A DNA stretch of 21,346 nucleotides from Bacteroidia bacterium (GTDB lineage: Bacteria; Bacteroidota; Bacteroidia; UBA8524): NCBI GenBank assembly GCA_023277325.1, contig JALRIQ010000337.1, positions 1 through 21,346 of the forward strand, written 5' to 3'. This document shows positions 1-7,630 of the stretch, one piece after another; positions within the stretch are counted from its first letter, which is position 1, and every line of letters starts with the position of its first letter. A model generated the notes under the pieces. That model did not search any database, was not told the origin of the DNA, and worked only from the letters and a program-made list of their open reading frames with translations. The translations under genes were made by a program, and so were the position numbers.

Positions 1-2
1 TA

Positions 3-167
3 TTGAAAAAACAACAGATTGATGTTATTATCAATTCAAATGAGAATGATTGCGATTTACGCGAGAATTCTTATCGGAACATTCGTGTCTTAGACCTTAT
101 TGTGGCGCACCTGCAAGGAATTGCAGATAGCAATAAGATCAAGGAGAAACGATGGAAGATTTTGTAA
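3..167 (+). CDS. Unrecognised protein, C-terminal 54 residues only
   Basis: This reading frame is open from the left edge of the window and ends at a TAA at 165-167. It encodes 54 charged, asparagine-rich residues, including the stretch YRNIRVLDLIVAHLQGIADS and a basic end (KEKRWKIL). The composition looks like genuine coding sequence, but I do not recognise the family and assign no function. An overlapping ATG at 152, preceded by AAGGAG, opens a second frame that stops after 22 codons at 218-220. That second frame is the same one the receptor fragment downstream uses. The segment may belong to another locus joined here by a rearrangement or by a misassembly. Confidence 0.4.
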   Translation: MKKQQIDVIINSNENDCDLRENSYRNIRVLDLIVAHLQGIADSNKIKEKRWKIL

Positions 168-223
168 CCAAATGGGGTTGCAACCGCTTGCAGACGGTTT
201 CTGCTGAAAAAATGGACTGACTT

Positions 224-1162
224 ATGGAAGACACCAACCCTAGCGGGAGTGAACCATTAAATGTAAATACTGCGGCATCTGCCTTTCTTGGGTTTAACAA
301 CCTGGGAGAGAATGTGCAGCAGGAAGTAAACTATCCATTCATCAATCCGAAAGCGGGAGTGCAATATGAGTTGAATAGCAAAAGCAGCTTGTATGGAACA
401 TTTAGTAGGGCGAACAGAGAACCAGTGCGTGACGATTTTACGCAAAGCACACCAGAAACACGTCCTAAACCAGAAGTGCTGAACGATATTGAGTTGGGTT
501 GGAATTGGCAGAACAGTGTGCAGCGCATTCAGCTGGCAGCATACAGCATGATTTATAAAAACCAGCTCATTCTGACTGGAAAAATTAATGATGTAGGGGC
601 CTATACACGCACGAATGTTGCTGAAAGTTATCGTGCAGGAGTTGAGGTTGAGTATTCAAGAAATTTCACTTCCTGGTTGCAATGGAGTGCGACACTGGCT
701 TTGAGTCAAAATAAAGTGAGGGAATTCACTGAGTATTTGGATGAATATGACGCGAATTGGAATTACCTCGGACAAAAAGAAAATCAATACAAGAATAGCG
801 ACTTAGCCTTTTCTCCGAATGTGGTGGCAAGTTCAATGCTTCGTTTTGTGCTTTCGAGGTCTGTTAGTATTGATTGGATGAGCAAGTATGTAGGCTTTCA
901 ATACCTTGATAATACCCAATCTGCCGAAAGAAGATTGGATGACTTTTGGGTGAATGACCTTCGCCTGAACATTGCCAGTAAAAAACTAACTGCTACCAAG
1001 GAGATCAGAGCCTCTGTATTAGCAGCGAATATTTTCAATACCAAGTATGAGCCGAATGGATATTCCTACGGATTTATTCTTGGTGGAGAGCGTTTGGATT
1101 TTAATTACCTCTTTCCTCAAGCGGGTACGAATTTCCTTGCGCAGATAACCTTTGTCTTTTAG
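224..1162 (+). pseudogene. TonB-dependent outer-membrane receptor, C-terminal barrel fragment (5'-truncated)
   Basis: From about residue 21 (FLGFNNLGENV) to the end, the translation matches the last ~290 residues of Bacteroidota TonB-dependent receptors. Recognisable landmarks are NPKAGVQYE, the strand with REPVRDDF, the TRPKPE segment before a strand, the NDVGAYTRTN loop, SYRAGVEVEY, the YVGFQYLDNT loop, NDLRLN, NIFNTKYEPNGY and the C-terminal FPQAGTNFLAQITFVF ending in phenylalanine. Full-length relatives have about 750-800 residues, with a signal peptide, carboxypeptidase-like domain and plug. Those are absent here: an in-frame TGA sits at 218-220 and the first ~20 residues do not resemble receptor sequence. 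No receptor coding appears in the other two frames just upstream, so this is not a simple frameshift. The fragment could not fold as a complete transporter. The substrate cannot be inferred. Membership of the family is firm; pseudogene versus assembly join is undecided. Confidence 0.75.
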
Positions 1163-1184
1163 ACAGAACCAATACCATTAGCAT

Positions 1185-1220
1185 AAAAAAAACTCCCAAC
1201 CGCAAGGAAGGGAGTTTTTT
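1185..1220. terminator. Bidirectional rho-independent terminator between convergent genes
   Basis: AACTCCC at 1191-1197 pairs with GGGAGTT at 1210-1216 around a 12-base loop. Flanking A and T runs extend the stem and supply a U-tract in both directions. It sits between the receptor fragment (plus) and the outer-membrane protein gene (minus) and can serve both. Confidence 0.8.
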
Positions 1221-1243
1221 GATTTACGCGTGCTTATCGATTT

Positions 1244-2152
1244 TTAATTTTCTGGTTTCGGCTTTGGAGCGGGTTTCGGCGTTGGCTTCACTTCCAAAGG
1301 TTTTTTAGGAGTAGGACTTGGCGTGTTTGGTGTAGTTGGAGTCACAACATTCCGCTTTTTCTTTTTAGGTATTACCTCTTCCTTTGGTGTAACAGGGTAC
1401 GTTGGAGTAGTGGTTGGATTCGTTGGGGAAGTAGTCGTCCTTGTTTTAGGTTTAGGATCAATTCGGAAAACAAAGCCAACATTGTACATAAACAGGTCCG
1501 TAAAGGAATTGGACACGCGGTAGGATACCGTATTGTTTTCACGCACCACGGTGTTTAAGTTCGACCAATCCGCATTGGTCCCAGCTGAATAAGTAATTCT
1601 TGTATCGAGGCTGATAATTCTGTTCAAACGGAACATGGCTCCCACTGAAGCGCCATAGCGTCGGGTCCAATTGCCCATTATTTGTTCGCTGGTATTGCTT
1701 TCGTATTCTGGATTTTTTTGATCAATAGAAAGAGTTCTGTGTGTATAGAAGCCTCTGAGGCCAGCGAATCCGTCGATATACGGACTAAATTTCATTCCTT
1801 CCATAAAACTCATTCTCAAGGTTGCACGAAAACCTAAATGACTATTTGCATACTTTTCTGTACCTGGGTCACTATTCGGTGTATTGAGTATTACAGAGCG
1901 TTTTTCGCTTCCCGAGCCTTGGATATCAAATCCAATTCCTGCTCGCAAGGCAAAGACATTTGGGTTTACAGCTTTTCTAAGGAAGTTATTGGTGAAAAAC
2001 TCCATATTGAAACCATATCCGTTTCTATAACTGGAGTCGCAGAATTCATTTAATGCAGATGACCCGATAAATCCAAGGCCGATATAAGGCTGAGCATAAC
2101 TCGCTCCTGTAAATCCGATGGAAACAATGAAGAGGGTAAAAAGTTTTTTCAT
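1244..2152 (-). CDS. Outer-membrane beta-barrel protein with Pro/Lys/Thr-rich C-terminal tail
   Basis: I start at the ATG at 2152 rather than one six codons upstream, because this gives a clean signal peptide (MKKLFTLFIVSIGFTGASYA, cleavage near AQ). The remaining ~210 residues alternate hydrophobic and polar positions with Gly and aromatics, as in small 8-10-stranded Bacteroidota barrels; strands such as ALRAGIGFDI, GASVGAMFRL and MYNVGFVFRI are visible. The barrel is followed by a tail of about 70 residues (233-302 of 302) made of Thr-Pro and Lys-Pro repeats with a KKKK cluster, ending PKPAPKPKPEN. Such a tail would probably project into the periplasm and could touch peptidoglycan or LPS phosphates, which is inference. 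The gene is monocistronic, ends at a bidirectional terminator, and has a sigma-54-like promoter. No substrate or enzymatic activity can be proposed. The barrel assignment is good and the precise family unknown. Confidence 0.75.
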   Translation of the reverse strand: MKKLFTLFIVSIGFTGASYAQPYIGLGFIGSSALNEFCDSSYRNGYGFNMEFFTNNFLRKAVNPNVFALRAGIGFDIQGSGSEKRSVILNTPNSDPGTEKYANSHLGFRATLRMSFMEGMKFSPYIDGFAGLRGFYTHRTLSIDQKNPEYESNTSEQIMGNWTRRYGASVGAMFRLNRIISLDTRITYSAGTNADWSNLNTVVRENNTVSYRVSNSFTDLFMYNVGFVFRIDPKPKTRTTTSPTNPTTTPTYPVTPKEEVIPKKKKRNVVTPTTPNTPSPTPKKPLEVKPTPKPAPKPKPEN

Positions 2153-2175
2153 AATATAGGGTGTGAGCATATTTA

Positions 2176-2192
2176 TTCAAGGTACGTGCCAA
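2176..2192 (-). promoter_or_regulatory. Sigma-54 (RpoN)-like promoter for the outer-membrane protein gene
   Basis: On the minus strand, TTGGCACG (2192-2185) is followed by four bases and then TTGAA (2180-2176). This matches the RpoN consensus TGGCACG-N4-TTGCA except that the -12 GC is GA. A transcript would start near 2166, about 14 bases before the ATG at 2152. The site lies back-to-back with the menD promoter. Confidence 0.5.
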
Positions 2193-2213
2193 TTTTATTT
2201 TCACTGCATAACC

Positions 2214-2221
2214 TACCTTTG
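2214..2221 (+). promoter_or_regulatory. Bacteroidota -7 promoter box (TACCTTTG) for menD-menB
   Basis: TACCTTTG fits the Bacteroidota housekeeping -7 consensus TAnnTTTG. No convincing -33 TTTG is seen; only a T-rich stretch at 2193-2200. The TTG start codon of menD begins six bases after the box, so the mRNA would have little or no leader. Confidence 0.6.
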
Positions 2222-2227
2222 TAGCCC

Positions 2228-3844
2228 TTGCAAAATGCTATTGATCATATCGCCGCTGCATGCCATGCTTATGGAATTACAGAAGCAGTCATTTCACCTG
2301 GCTCTAGAAATGCTCCCCTTACCATTGCTTTTGTGCGATCTGGCCTTTTTTCTTGCCTTCCTGTGCCTGATGAACGTTCAGCAGGGTTTATCGCTATGGG
2401 CAAAGCATTGGCCTCAAAGAAGCCTGTGGTTTTGCTTTGTACCTCAGGCTCAGCGGTGGTAAATTTTTATCCGGCAGTGGTGGAAGCCTATTACCAAAAA
2501 ATTCCATTAATCGTTATAACTGCCGATCGACCAAGTGCGCTAATAGATCAATGGGATGGACAAACGATTCGGCAGGAGAATATTTTTGGCTCTCATGTTC
2601 GTGGGTTCTGGCAGACACCAGAGATCATGGAAAATGAAGGATTATTCGGCCAATTAACGGAAGAAGCAATATTAGCGAGTGATGGGCCAATTAAAGGGCC
2701 TGTTCATGTAAATGTGCCTTTGGTAGAACCGTTTTATCCTTCTCCTTCACATCAATATTCAGCTGAATTTACAGCGAAAGAAAATGCAGGTAAAGCCGCG
2801 GAGAATAGCGTTTCCATTCCTGAAGAGGTAAACCGGAAACGTATTTTGATTCTTCGAGGGATGAGCGATCAAGCAGGAAAGCGTATTTCGCCTGATTTTG
2901 CGGTTTATGAAGATCCATTAAGTCAGGGAAATACCGGAGAAACGGTTTCTGAGCTTATTTTCATGAACAAGAATGCACAGGAATTGGAAAGCTATCGTCC
3001 AGAGGTATTGTTTACCGAAGGAACAGCAATCTTGTCAAAGCCCTTAAAACAGTTTCTTAGGAAATATAAGCCGGCTTTGCATTTTCACTTTTCAGCACAA
3101 GGTGAAATAGCCGATCCATTTCAAACCAATCCCAGGTTGATACAGGCGTCTTTGATGGATTATCTGGAAACCAATAGGCTTGACCCAGATTCGACCTATA
3201 CTGCGAATCTACTTGAAGCGAGTAGGCGATGCCGCGGGCAGAGAAATAGCTTTTTAGAACAGGTAGATTGGAATGAATTTGTAGCCATTTCTTCCTGCAT
3301 TAAAAAATTACCTGGAGGGGCGACGATTCATGCGGCGAATAGCATGGCTGTGCGTTATGTTGCTTATTGCGAGCCTCAGAAAGCAGGACATAAGGTATTA
3401 TCCAATCGGGGAACAAGTGGAATTGATGGATGCGTATCCACTGCATTGGGCTATCAGTCGATAGATAAAGGGGCGAATTATCTCTTTATTGGTGATGTTG
3501 CCTTTTTTTATGATAGCAATGCCTTCTGGAATGAACTCAATAAACTGCCTCTAAAAGTTATTCTTATCAATAACGGAGGTGGAGGAATTTTTAGAATGAT
3601 TGATGGGCCAGCCGCTCAACCAGAAAGGCAACGTTTTTTCGAGTCGGCTCATAGCAGAAATGCGAAAGGTTTATGTAAAAACCTTGGCGTGAATTACTTT
3701 CGTGCCACAAATATTTCGGAATTGTACGAAGGAATGGATGCCTTGAACAATTGCAAGGGGGCAGGTGTTTTAGAAATACATACTGATTCAGAGAAGAATC
3801 AATCCTTTTTTAACCAGTTTAAATCACTTTTTAATGGAATCTAA
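2228..3844 (+). CDS. menD: 2-succinyl-5-enolpyruvyl-6-hydroxy-3-cyclohexene-1-carboxylate synthase (MenD)
   Basis: MenD is a cytosolic thiamine-diphosphate enzyme that joins isochorismate and 2-oxoglutarate, releasing CO2 and pyruvate, in the first committed step of menaquinone synthesis. The 538-residue length is typical. The N-terminus carries the family motif ISPGSRNAP (about 22-30), the activating glutamate in PDERSAGF (E49), [17 protein letters not shown] and TADRP. The C-terminal ThDP domain has NRGTSGIDG, the [16 protein letters not shown] metal/ThDP-binding region and INNGGGGIF. The start is a TTG at 2228: an in-frame TAG lies at 2222-2224 and the first in-frame ATG is far inside the conserved N-terminus. 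The gene overlaps menB by 11 bases, so the two are probably translationally coupled. Assignment is confident. Partner genes for isochorismate synthase, menC, menE and menA are not in the window. Confidence 0.95.
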   Translation: MQNAIDHIAAACHAYGITEAVISPGSRNAPLTIAFVRSGLFSCLPVPDERSAGFIAMGKALASKKPVVLLCTSGSAVVNFYPAVVEAYYQKIPLIVITADRPSALIDQWDGQTIRQENIFGSHVRGFWQTPEIMENEGLFGQLTEEAILASDGPIKGPVHVNVPLVEPFYPSPSHQYSAEFTAKENAGKAAENSVSIPEEVNRKRILILRGMSDQAGKRISPDFAVYEDPLSQGNTGETVSELIFMNKNAQELESYRPEVLFTEGTAILSKPLKQFLRKYKPALHFHFSAQGEIADPFQTNPRLIQASLMDYLETNRLDPDSTYTANLLEASRRCRGQRNSFLEQVDWNEFVAISSCIKKLPGGATIHAANSMAVRYVAYCEPQKAGHKVLSNRGTSGIDGCVSTALGYQSIDKGANYLFIGDVAFFYDSNAFWNELNKLPLKVILINNGGGGIFRMIDGPAAQPERQRFFESAHSRNAKGLCKNLGVNYFRATNISELYEGMDALNNCKGAGVLEIHTDSEKNQSFFNQFKSLFNGI

Positions 3845-4658
3845 ATTTGCGTGGGAAACCATCAAAGAATTCGAAGAAATCAAATTCAGCTTTTATAAAG
3901 GGATAGCGAAGATTAGCATCAATCGTCCTGAAAAGCATAATGCTTTTACGCCACTTACTGTAAAGGAAATGAGCGAGGCTATGGAAATGGCGCGCCAGGA
4001 TGATGCGGTTGGCGTGGTTATCCTAACTGGAGAAGGGGGCAAAGCCTTCTGTTCTGGTGGTGATCAATCGGTACGTGGACATGGCGGTTATGTTGGCGAT
4101 GATGGCGTACCTCGTTTGAATGTACTCGATTTGCAAATGCAGATTCGCCGAATTCCAAAACCTGTTATAGCGATGGTTGCTGGTTGGTCGATTGGTGGTG
4201 GACATGTACTGCATGTGATCTGCGACCTGACTATCGCTGCGGATAACGCAAAATTTGGTCAGACTGGTCCTAAGGTGGGTAGTTTCGATGGTGGTTTTGG
4301 CGCTTCCTACCTGGCACGTATTGTTGGTCAGAAGAAAGCGAGAGAGATTTGGTTCCTCTGTGATCAATACGATGCTCAAGAAGCCTTGGATATGGGCTTG
4401 GTAAACAAAGTGGTACCGCTTGATAAGCTTGAAGAGACGACTGTAGCCTGGTGTGAGAAGATTCTGGAAAAGAGCCCGATTGCCTTGCGTATGCTGAAGT
4501 CGGCCTTTAATGCAGAATTGGACGGGCAGGCAGGTATTCAGGAATTGGCAGGAAACTCAACCTTGCTGTATTACCTGAGCGATGAAGCGAAGGAAGGGAA
4601 GAACTCCTTTTTGGAGAAACGCAAACCTGATTTTTCGAAATTCCAAAAATTCCCATAG
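3834..4658 (+). CDS. menB: 1,4-dihydroxy-2-naphthoyl-CoA synthase (MenB)
   Basis: MenB is a crotonase-fold enzyme that closes the second ring of the naphthoquinone by Dieckmann condensation of O-succinylbenzoyl-CoA. The 274-residue protein has HNAFTP near the N-terminus, the oxyanion/CoA region [16 protein letters not shown] (71-86), [23 protein letters not shown] (118-139) and [20 protein letters not shown] (143-162). The [12 protein letters not shown] signature is that of the type I, bicarbonate-dependent MenB, whereas type II enzymes carry an acidic residue there. It overlaps menD by 11 bases and is followed by a strong terminator, so menD-menB forms a two-gene transcript. Nothing looks damaged. 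Family and function are very clear. Confidence 0.96.
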   Translation: MESKFAWETIKEFEEIKFSFYKGIAKISINRPEKHNAFTPLTVKEMSEAMEMARQDDAVGVVILTGEGGKAFCSGGDQSVRGHGGYVGDDGVPRLNVLDLQMQIRRIPKPVIAMVAGWSIGGGHVLHVICDLTIAADNAKFGQTGPKVGSFDGGFGASYLARIVGQKKAREIWFLCDQYDAQEALDMGLVNKVVPLDKLEETTVAWCEKILEKSPIALRMLKSAFNAELDGQAGIQELAGNSTLLYYLSDEAKEGKNSFLEKRKPDFSKFQKFP

Positions 4659-4665
4659 TAGATAT

Positions 4666-4688
4666 AACCACCTTCGGGTGGTTTTTTT
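4666..4688 (+). terminator. Rho-independent terminator after menB
   Basis: AACCACC (4666-4672) and GGTGGTT (4677-4683) form a perfect stem closed by a stable TTCG tetraloop, followed by a seven-T run (4682-4688). It lies eight bases past the menB stop and separates menDB from the next operon. Confidence 0.93.
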
Positions 4689-4725
4689 ATTCAATAAAGT
4701 AGCTGTTTCAGTTAAAAGCGCGACT

Positions 4726-4733
4726 TACCTTTG
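4726..4733 (+). promoter_or_regulatory. Bacteroidota -7 promoter box (TACCTTTG) for the EamA-yicC-gmk-nadD operon
   Basis: TACCTTTG fits TAnnTTTG and lies just downstream of the menB terminator. The next nine bases (CAGCGCTTG) are almost the same as those after the menD box (TAGCCCTTG), placing a TTG start codon six bases beyond the box in both cases. No clear -33 element is seen. Confidence 0.6.
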
Positions 4734-4739
4734 CAGCGC

Positions 4740-5633
4740 TTGAGCACCGCAATTAAAGTACACCTATCCTTGCTAGTAGTGAGCCTTATCTATGGGGCAA
4801 CATTTTCTATGGCAAAGATTATCATGCCCTCATTGATAGCTCCTTATGGATTTATTCTCCTTAGGGTGTTCAGTGGGGCTGTGCTTTTTCTTCTTGTTCA
4901 TTCCTTATTTGTTCAGGAAAAAGTTTCCAGAAAGGATTTGGCTCCCTTGGCAATCAGCGCCCTTTTTGGTGTCGCAGCGAATATGTTGATGTTTTTTAAA
5001 GGACTGTCCATTACCTCGCCGATTAATGGGTCGGTGCTGATGCTAGTAACCCCGGTTTTTGTGCTGATTTTGTCTGCACTTATCTATAAAGAGAGCCTGC
5101 ATTGGCAAAAGGTGAGTGGTGTGCTTATGGCCGCGGTTGGGGCACTTTTCCTCATCGGAGGTTGGCGACTAAAGTTTGAAGCAGATAAAGTTATTGGTGA
5201 TATTTTTATCATGCTCAATGCCTTGAGTTATGCCATTTATTTGGTCTACGTACGAAAACTCATGCGCAAATACAGTCCGATTACAGTAAGCAAATGGAAT
5301 TTTCTATTTGGGTTTCTTTTTGTCTTGCCCTTTGGATTTGAAGAGCTTATGTCTGTAAATTGGTCCCTCTTTGGTAATGTGGAGTGGGCAATTGTTGCCT
5401 TTGTATTGCTTGGAACCACTTTTCTGACTTACCTGCTAAATGCTTATGCACTTGGGCATGCAAGTGCTACCTTAGTAGGCTCTTATATTTATTTACAGCC
5501 AGTGGTGGCAACCATATTGGCTATTCTACTCAAACAAGATCAATTGAATACCCTGAAAGTTATCTATATCCTCACCATATTTGCAGGCGTATATTTGGTG
5601 AGCTTTAAAAAGAAACAAATCAATGGCAATTAA
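4740..5633 (+). CDS. EamA/DMT-family transporter, 10 membrane helices
   Basis: This is an inner-membrane protein of the drug/metabolite transporter superfamily: two EamA repeats of five helices each, about 298 residues. The N-terminal helix contains the family-like LIYGATFSMAK. The first repeat ends around GALFLIGGW, and the second begins at DIFIMLNALSYAIYLVYVRK and ends with LQPVVATILAILL. The frame is open from a TTG at 4731, but that codon is part of the promoter box, so I place the start at the next TTG (4740), which keeps the expected short pre-helix. The first in-frame ATG lies inside helix 1. The 3' end overlaps yicC by 11 bases. The substrate is unknown; EamA proteins export varied metabolites. 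Its place at the head of a nucleotide/NAD operon may be merely structural. Confidence 0.85.
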   Translation: MSTAIKVHLSLLVVSLIYGATFSMAKIIMPSLIAPYGFILLRVFSGAVLFLLVHSLFVQEKVSRKDLAPLAISALFGVAANMLMFFKGLSITSPINGSVLMLVTPVFVLILSALIYKESLHWQKVSGVLMAAVGALFLIGGWRLKFEADKVIGDIFIMLNALSYAIYLVYVRKLMRKYSPITVSKWNFLFGFLFVLPFGFEELMSVNWSLFGNVEWAIVAFVLLGTTFLTYLLNAYALGHASATLVGSYIYLQPVVATILAILLKQDQLNTLKVIYILTIFAGVYLVSFKKKQINGN

Positions 5634-6501
5634 AAGTATGACAGGCTTCGGAAGCGGGGCAGCAGAGAACGAGAATATTTCCGTAAATGTTGAACTAAAA
5701 GCCTTGAATGGTAAATATTTGGAGCTGAATTTACGCTTGCCCAAATCGTATCAGTCCAAGGAACTTCATCTGCGTAAACTCTTTCAATCCCGTATGGAAA
5801 GAGGAACCGTTCAGGCTTTTTATAATATTGAAGTAAAGAAAGTTAACCCAGGCCAGTATACCATCAATAAAGAACTCGCCAAGTATTATTTCGAGGAGAT
5901 TAGCGAATTGGGCTTTGAATTAGGCGCCAATATGAACGATCTCTTCGTGAAGATTATGGAGTTTCCGGATGTATTGACAGTGCGTGAGGAAGATGAAGCG
6001 CTGGAAGCAAACTGGGAATTGATTGTTAAGGCTTCTGAGCAGGCAATCAATAGCCTAACTACATTCCGTGAGCAAGAAGGACAAGCATTGGGAAAAGCGA
6101 TGGAAGAATCCGTTTTGGTGATTCAATCCATGATCGACAAAGTGATTTCCTTTGAAGGGGAGCGCGTTGAAGCCATTCGTGAAAGAATAGCCAATAATCT
6201 AGAAGAGTTTATTGGTATGGAAAATATCGACAGAAACCGTTTTGAGCAGGAATTAATCTACTTCCTGGAGAAAATGGATATCGCTGAAGAAAAGACGCGA
6301 CTTACCCAGCATTGCCGATTCTTCCTGGATAATCTTTACAAAGATTCAGGTGGAAAGAAATTGGGTTTCATTTCTCAGGAAATGGGTCGTGAGATCAATA
6401 CAATGGGAGCAAAAGCCTACCATATTGGTATTCAACAGGCTGTTGTGACCATGAAAGAAGAATTAGAGAAAATCAAGGAGCAGGTGCTCAATATTTTATA
6501 A
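5623..6501 (+). CDS. YicC/YloC-family endoribonuclease
   Basis: The 292-residue protein begins with the family signature MAIKSMTGFGSG, then VELKALNGKYLELNLRLP. It ends with the conserved DUF1732-type region KTRLTQHCRFFLDNL...GGKKLGFISQEMGREINTMGAKA. YicC proteins are cytosolic and were long uncharacterised; E. coli YicC has been described as an endoribonuclease affecting small-RNA stability. The middle is helical and rich in Glu and Lys. The ATG overlaps the upstream transporter by 11 bases, and the stop codon shares one base with the gmk start (TAATG). The yicC-gmk pairing is a widespread arrangement. The product is a clear family member; the physiological target here is not deducible. Confidence 0.92.
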   Translation: MAIKSMTGFGSGAAENENISVNVELKALNGKYLELNLRLPKSYQSKELHLRKLFQSRMERGTVQAFYNIEVKKVNPGQYTINKELAKYYFEEISELGFELGANMNDLFVKIMEFPDVLTVREEDEALEANWELIVKASEQAINSLTTFREQEGQALGKAMEESVLVIQSMIDKVISFEGERVEAIRERIANNLEEFIGMENIDRNRFEQELIYFLEKMDIAEEKTRLTQHCRFFLDNLYKDSGGKKLGFISQEMGREINTMGAKAYHIGIQQAVVTMKEELEKIKEQVLNIL

Positions 6502-7064
6502 TGGAGAAAGTCATCATCTTCAGTGCTCCATCAGGTGCAGGTAAAACAACAGTAGTGCATCATCTGCTGAAAAGCAGGTCGGATTTAGCATTTTCTGTTT
6601 CGGCCACAACACGTGGTCCACGTCCTGGTGAACAGCATGGGAAAGACTATTATTTTTTGAGTACGGATGATTTTGAGCAGCATATTGCCAATAATGATTT
6701 CGTTGAGTGGGAACAGGTTTATAATGGCTTGTTCTACGGCACCTTAAAAAAGGAAGTTTCGCGATTATGGGCGGAGAATAAGGTGGTGCTCTTTGATGTG
6801 GATGTTGCTGGGGGGATCAACCTGAAGAAAATTTACGGTGATCAAGCATTGTCGATTTTTATCAAGCCACCATCATTAGAAGTTTTAGAACAACGCTTAA
6901 GAGCCAGAGCTACTGAATCTGAAGAGAAATTGGCAGAGCGTATAAGTAAGGCACGATCAGAGTTAGCTTTTGAAGGCGATTTTGATGTGGTGTTACTCAA
7001 TGACAAACTCGCAGATACCTTGGATAAAGCTTCCAACTTATGTGCTGATTTTATCGCCCAATGA
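6501..7064 (+). CDS. gmk: Guanylate kinase (GMP kinase)
   Basis: Gmk phosphorylates GMP or dGMP to the diphosphate with ATP in the cytosol and is essential for guanine nucleotide pools. The 187 residues include the P-loop SAPSGAGKTT (8-17, lysine 15), the GMP-binding segment SVSATTRGPRPGEQHGKDYYFLS, FVEWEQVYNGLFYGT, the Walker-B-like VVLFDVDVAGG, IFIKPPSLEVLEQRLRAR of the lid, and the late arginine/serine region ERISKARSEL. Length and motifs are those of the bacterial family. It starts on the A of the yicC stop and its TGA overlaps the nadD ATG by four bases (ATGA), giving tight translational coupling. Confidence 0.97.
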   Translation: MEKVIIFSAPSGAGKTTVVHHLLKSRSDLAFSVSATTRGPRPGEQHGKDYYFLSTDDFEQHIANNDFVEWEQVYNGLFYGTLKKEVSRLWAENKVVLFDVDVAGGINLKKIYGDQALSIFIKPPSLEVLEQRLRARATESEEKLAERISKARSELAFEGDFDVVLLNDKLADTLDKASNLCADFIAQ

Positions 7065-7630
7065 AAACAGGACTTTTCTTCGGTTCCTTTAACCCTATCC
7101 ATGTTGGCCATTTAATTATTGCCAACTATATGCTGCAGTTCACAGAGGTGGAAGAGGTTTGGTTTGTGGTTTCTCCGCAAAATCCATTTAAAATTCATGA
7201 TACCCTGGCTGATGAAAATCATCGGCTAAATATGGTGCGCCTGGCTGTGGCAGATAATCCGGCATTAAAGGCGTTGGATATTGAGTTTAGCTTGTCGAAG
7301 CCTTCATTTACCATTCATACGCTTCATCACCTTAAGGAAGAATATCCTGAACGTGAGTTTATCCTGATTATGGGGTCTGATAACCTGGCAGGTCTTCATA
7401 AATGGAAGGGCTTTGAAGAAATTATTACCCAATATGGGCTTTTTGTTTACCACCGCGAAGGTTTCGATAACCAATATTTAAAGGCCAGAGAAAATGTGCG
7501 TGTGTTTGATGCGCCGGTTTTGAATATCTCTGCCACCTTCATTCGCGAAGTACTGCAGGCGAATAAGTCCATTCGCTATTTGGTGCCTGAAGAGGTAGAA
7601 AACTACATTAAAGAAAATAAGCTGTATTAG
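7061..7630 (+). CDS. nadD: Nicotinate-nucleotide adenylyltransferase (NadD)
   Basis: NadD transfers AMP from ATP to nicotinate mononucleotide, making deamido-NAD in NAD biosynthesis. The 189-residue protein opens with the nucleotidyltransferase motif GSFNPIHVGH (8-17) and has IMGSDNLAGLHKWKGF (substrate loop) and the C-terminal ISATFIR motif (156-162), a variant of the ISxTxIR signature. The order yicC-gmk-nadD with ATGA and TAATG overlaps indicates a single operon. The TAG stop (7628-7630) overlaps the TAA stop of the opposing marR gene (7627-7629 read on the minus strand), leaving no room for a terminator between the two transcripts. Confidence 0.95.
   Translation: MKTGLFFGSFNPIHVGHLIIANYMLQFTEVEEVWFVVSPQNPFKIHDTLADENHRLNMVRLAVADNPALKALDIEFSLSKPSFTIHTLHHLKEEYPEREFILIMGSDNLAGLHKWKGFEEIITQYGLFVYHREGFDNQYLKARENVRVFDAPVLNISATFIREVLQANKSIRYLVPEEVENYIKENKLY

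Noticed and set aside
1..283. Insertion sequence or transposase remnant at the left edge
   Set aside because: No terminal inverted repeats, target duplication or transposase motif could be seen in the available bases.
1323..1523. Plus-strand open frame opposite the barrel-protein tail
   Set aside because: It is the complement of the low-complexity Thr-Pro/Lys-Pro coding stretch; its Val/Gly-rich translation has no signal or motif.
4023..4379. 118-codon minus-strand frame inside menB
   Set aside because: It lies wholly within a strongly conserved gene, has no promoter box, and its translation resembles no protein.
4731..4733. TTG as the start of the EamA gene
   Set aside because: These three bases are part of the TACCTTTG promoter box and would not be in the mRNA; the next TTG at 4740 is preferred.
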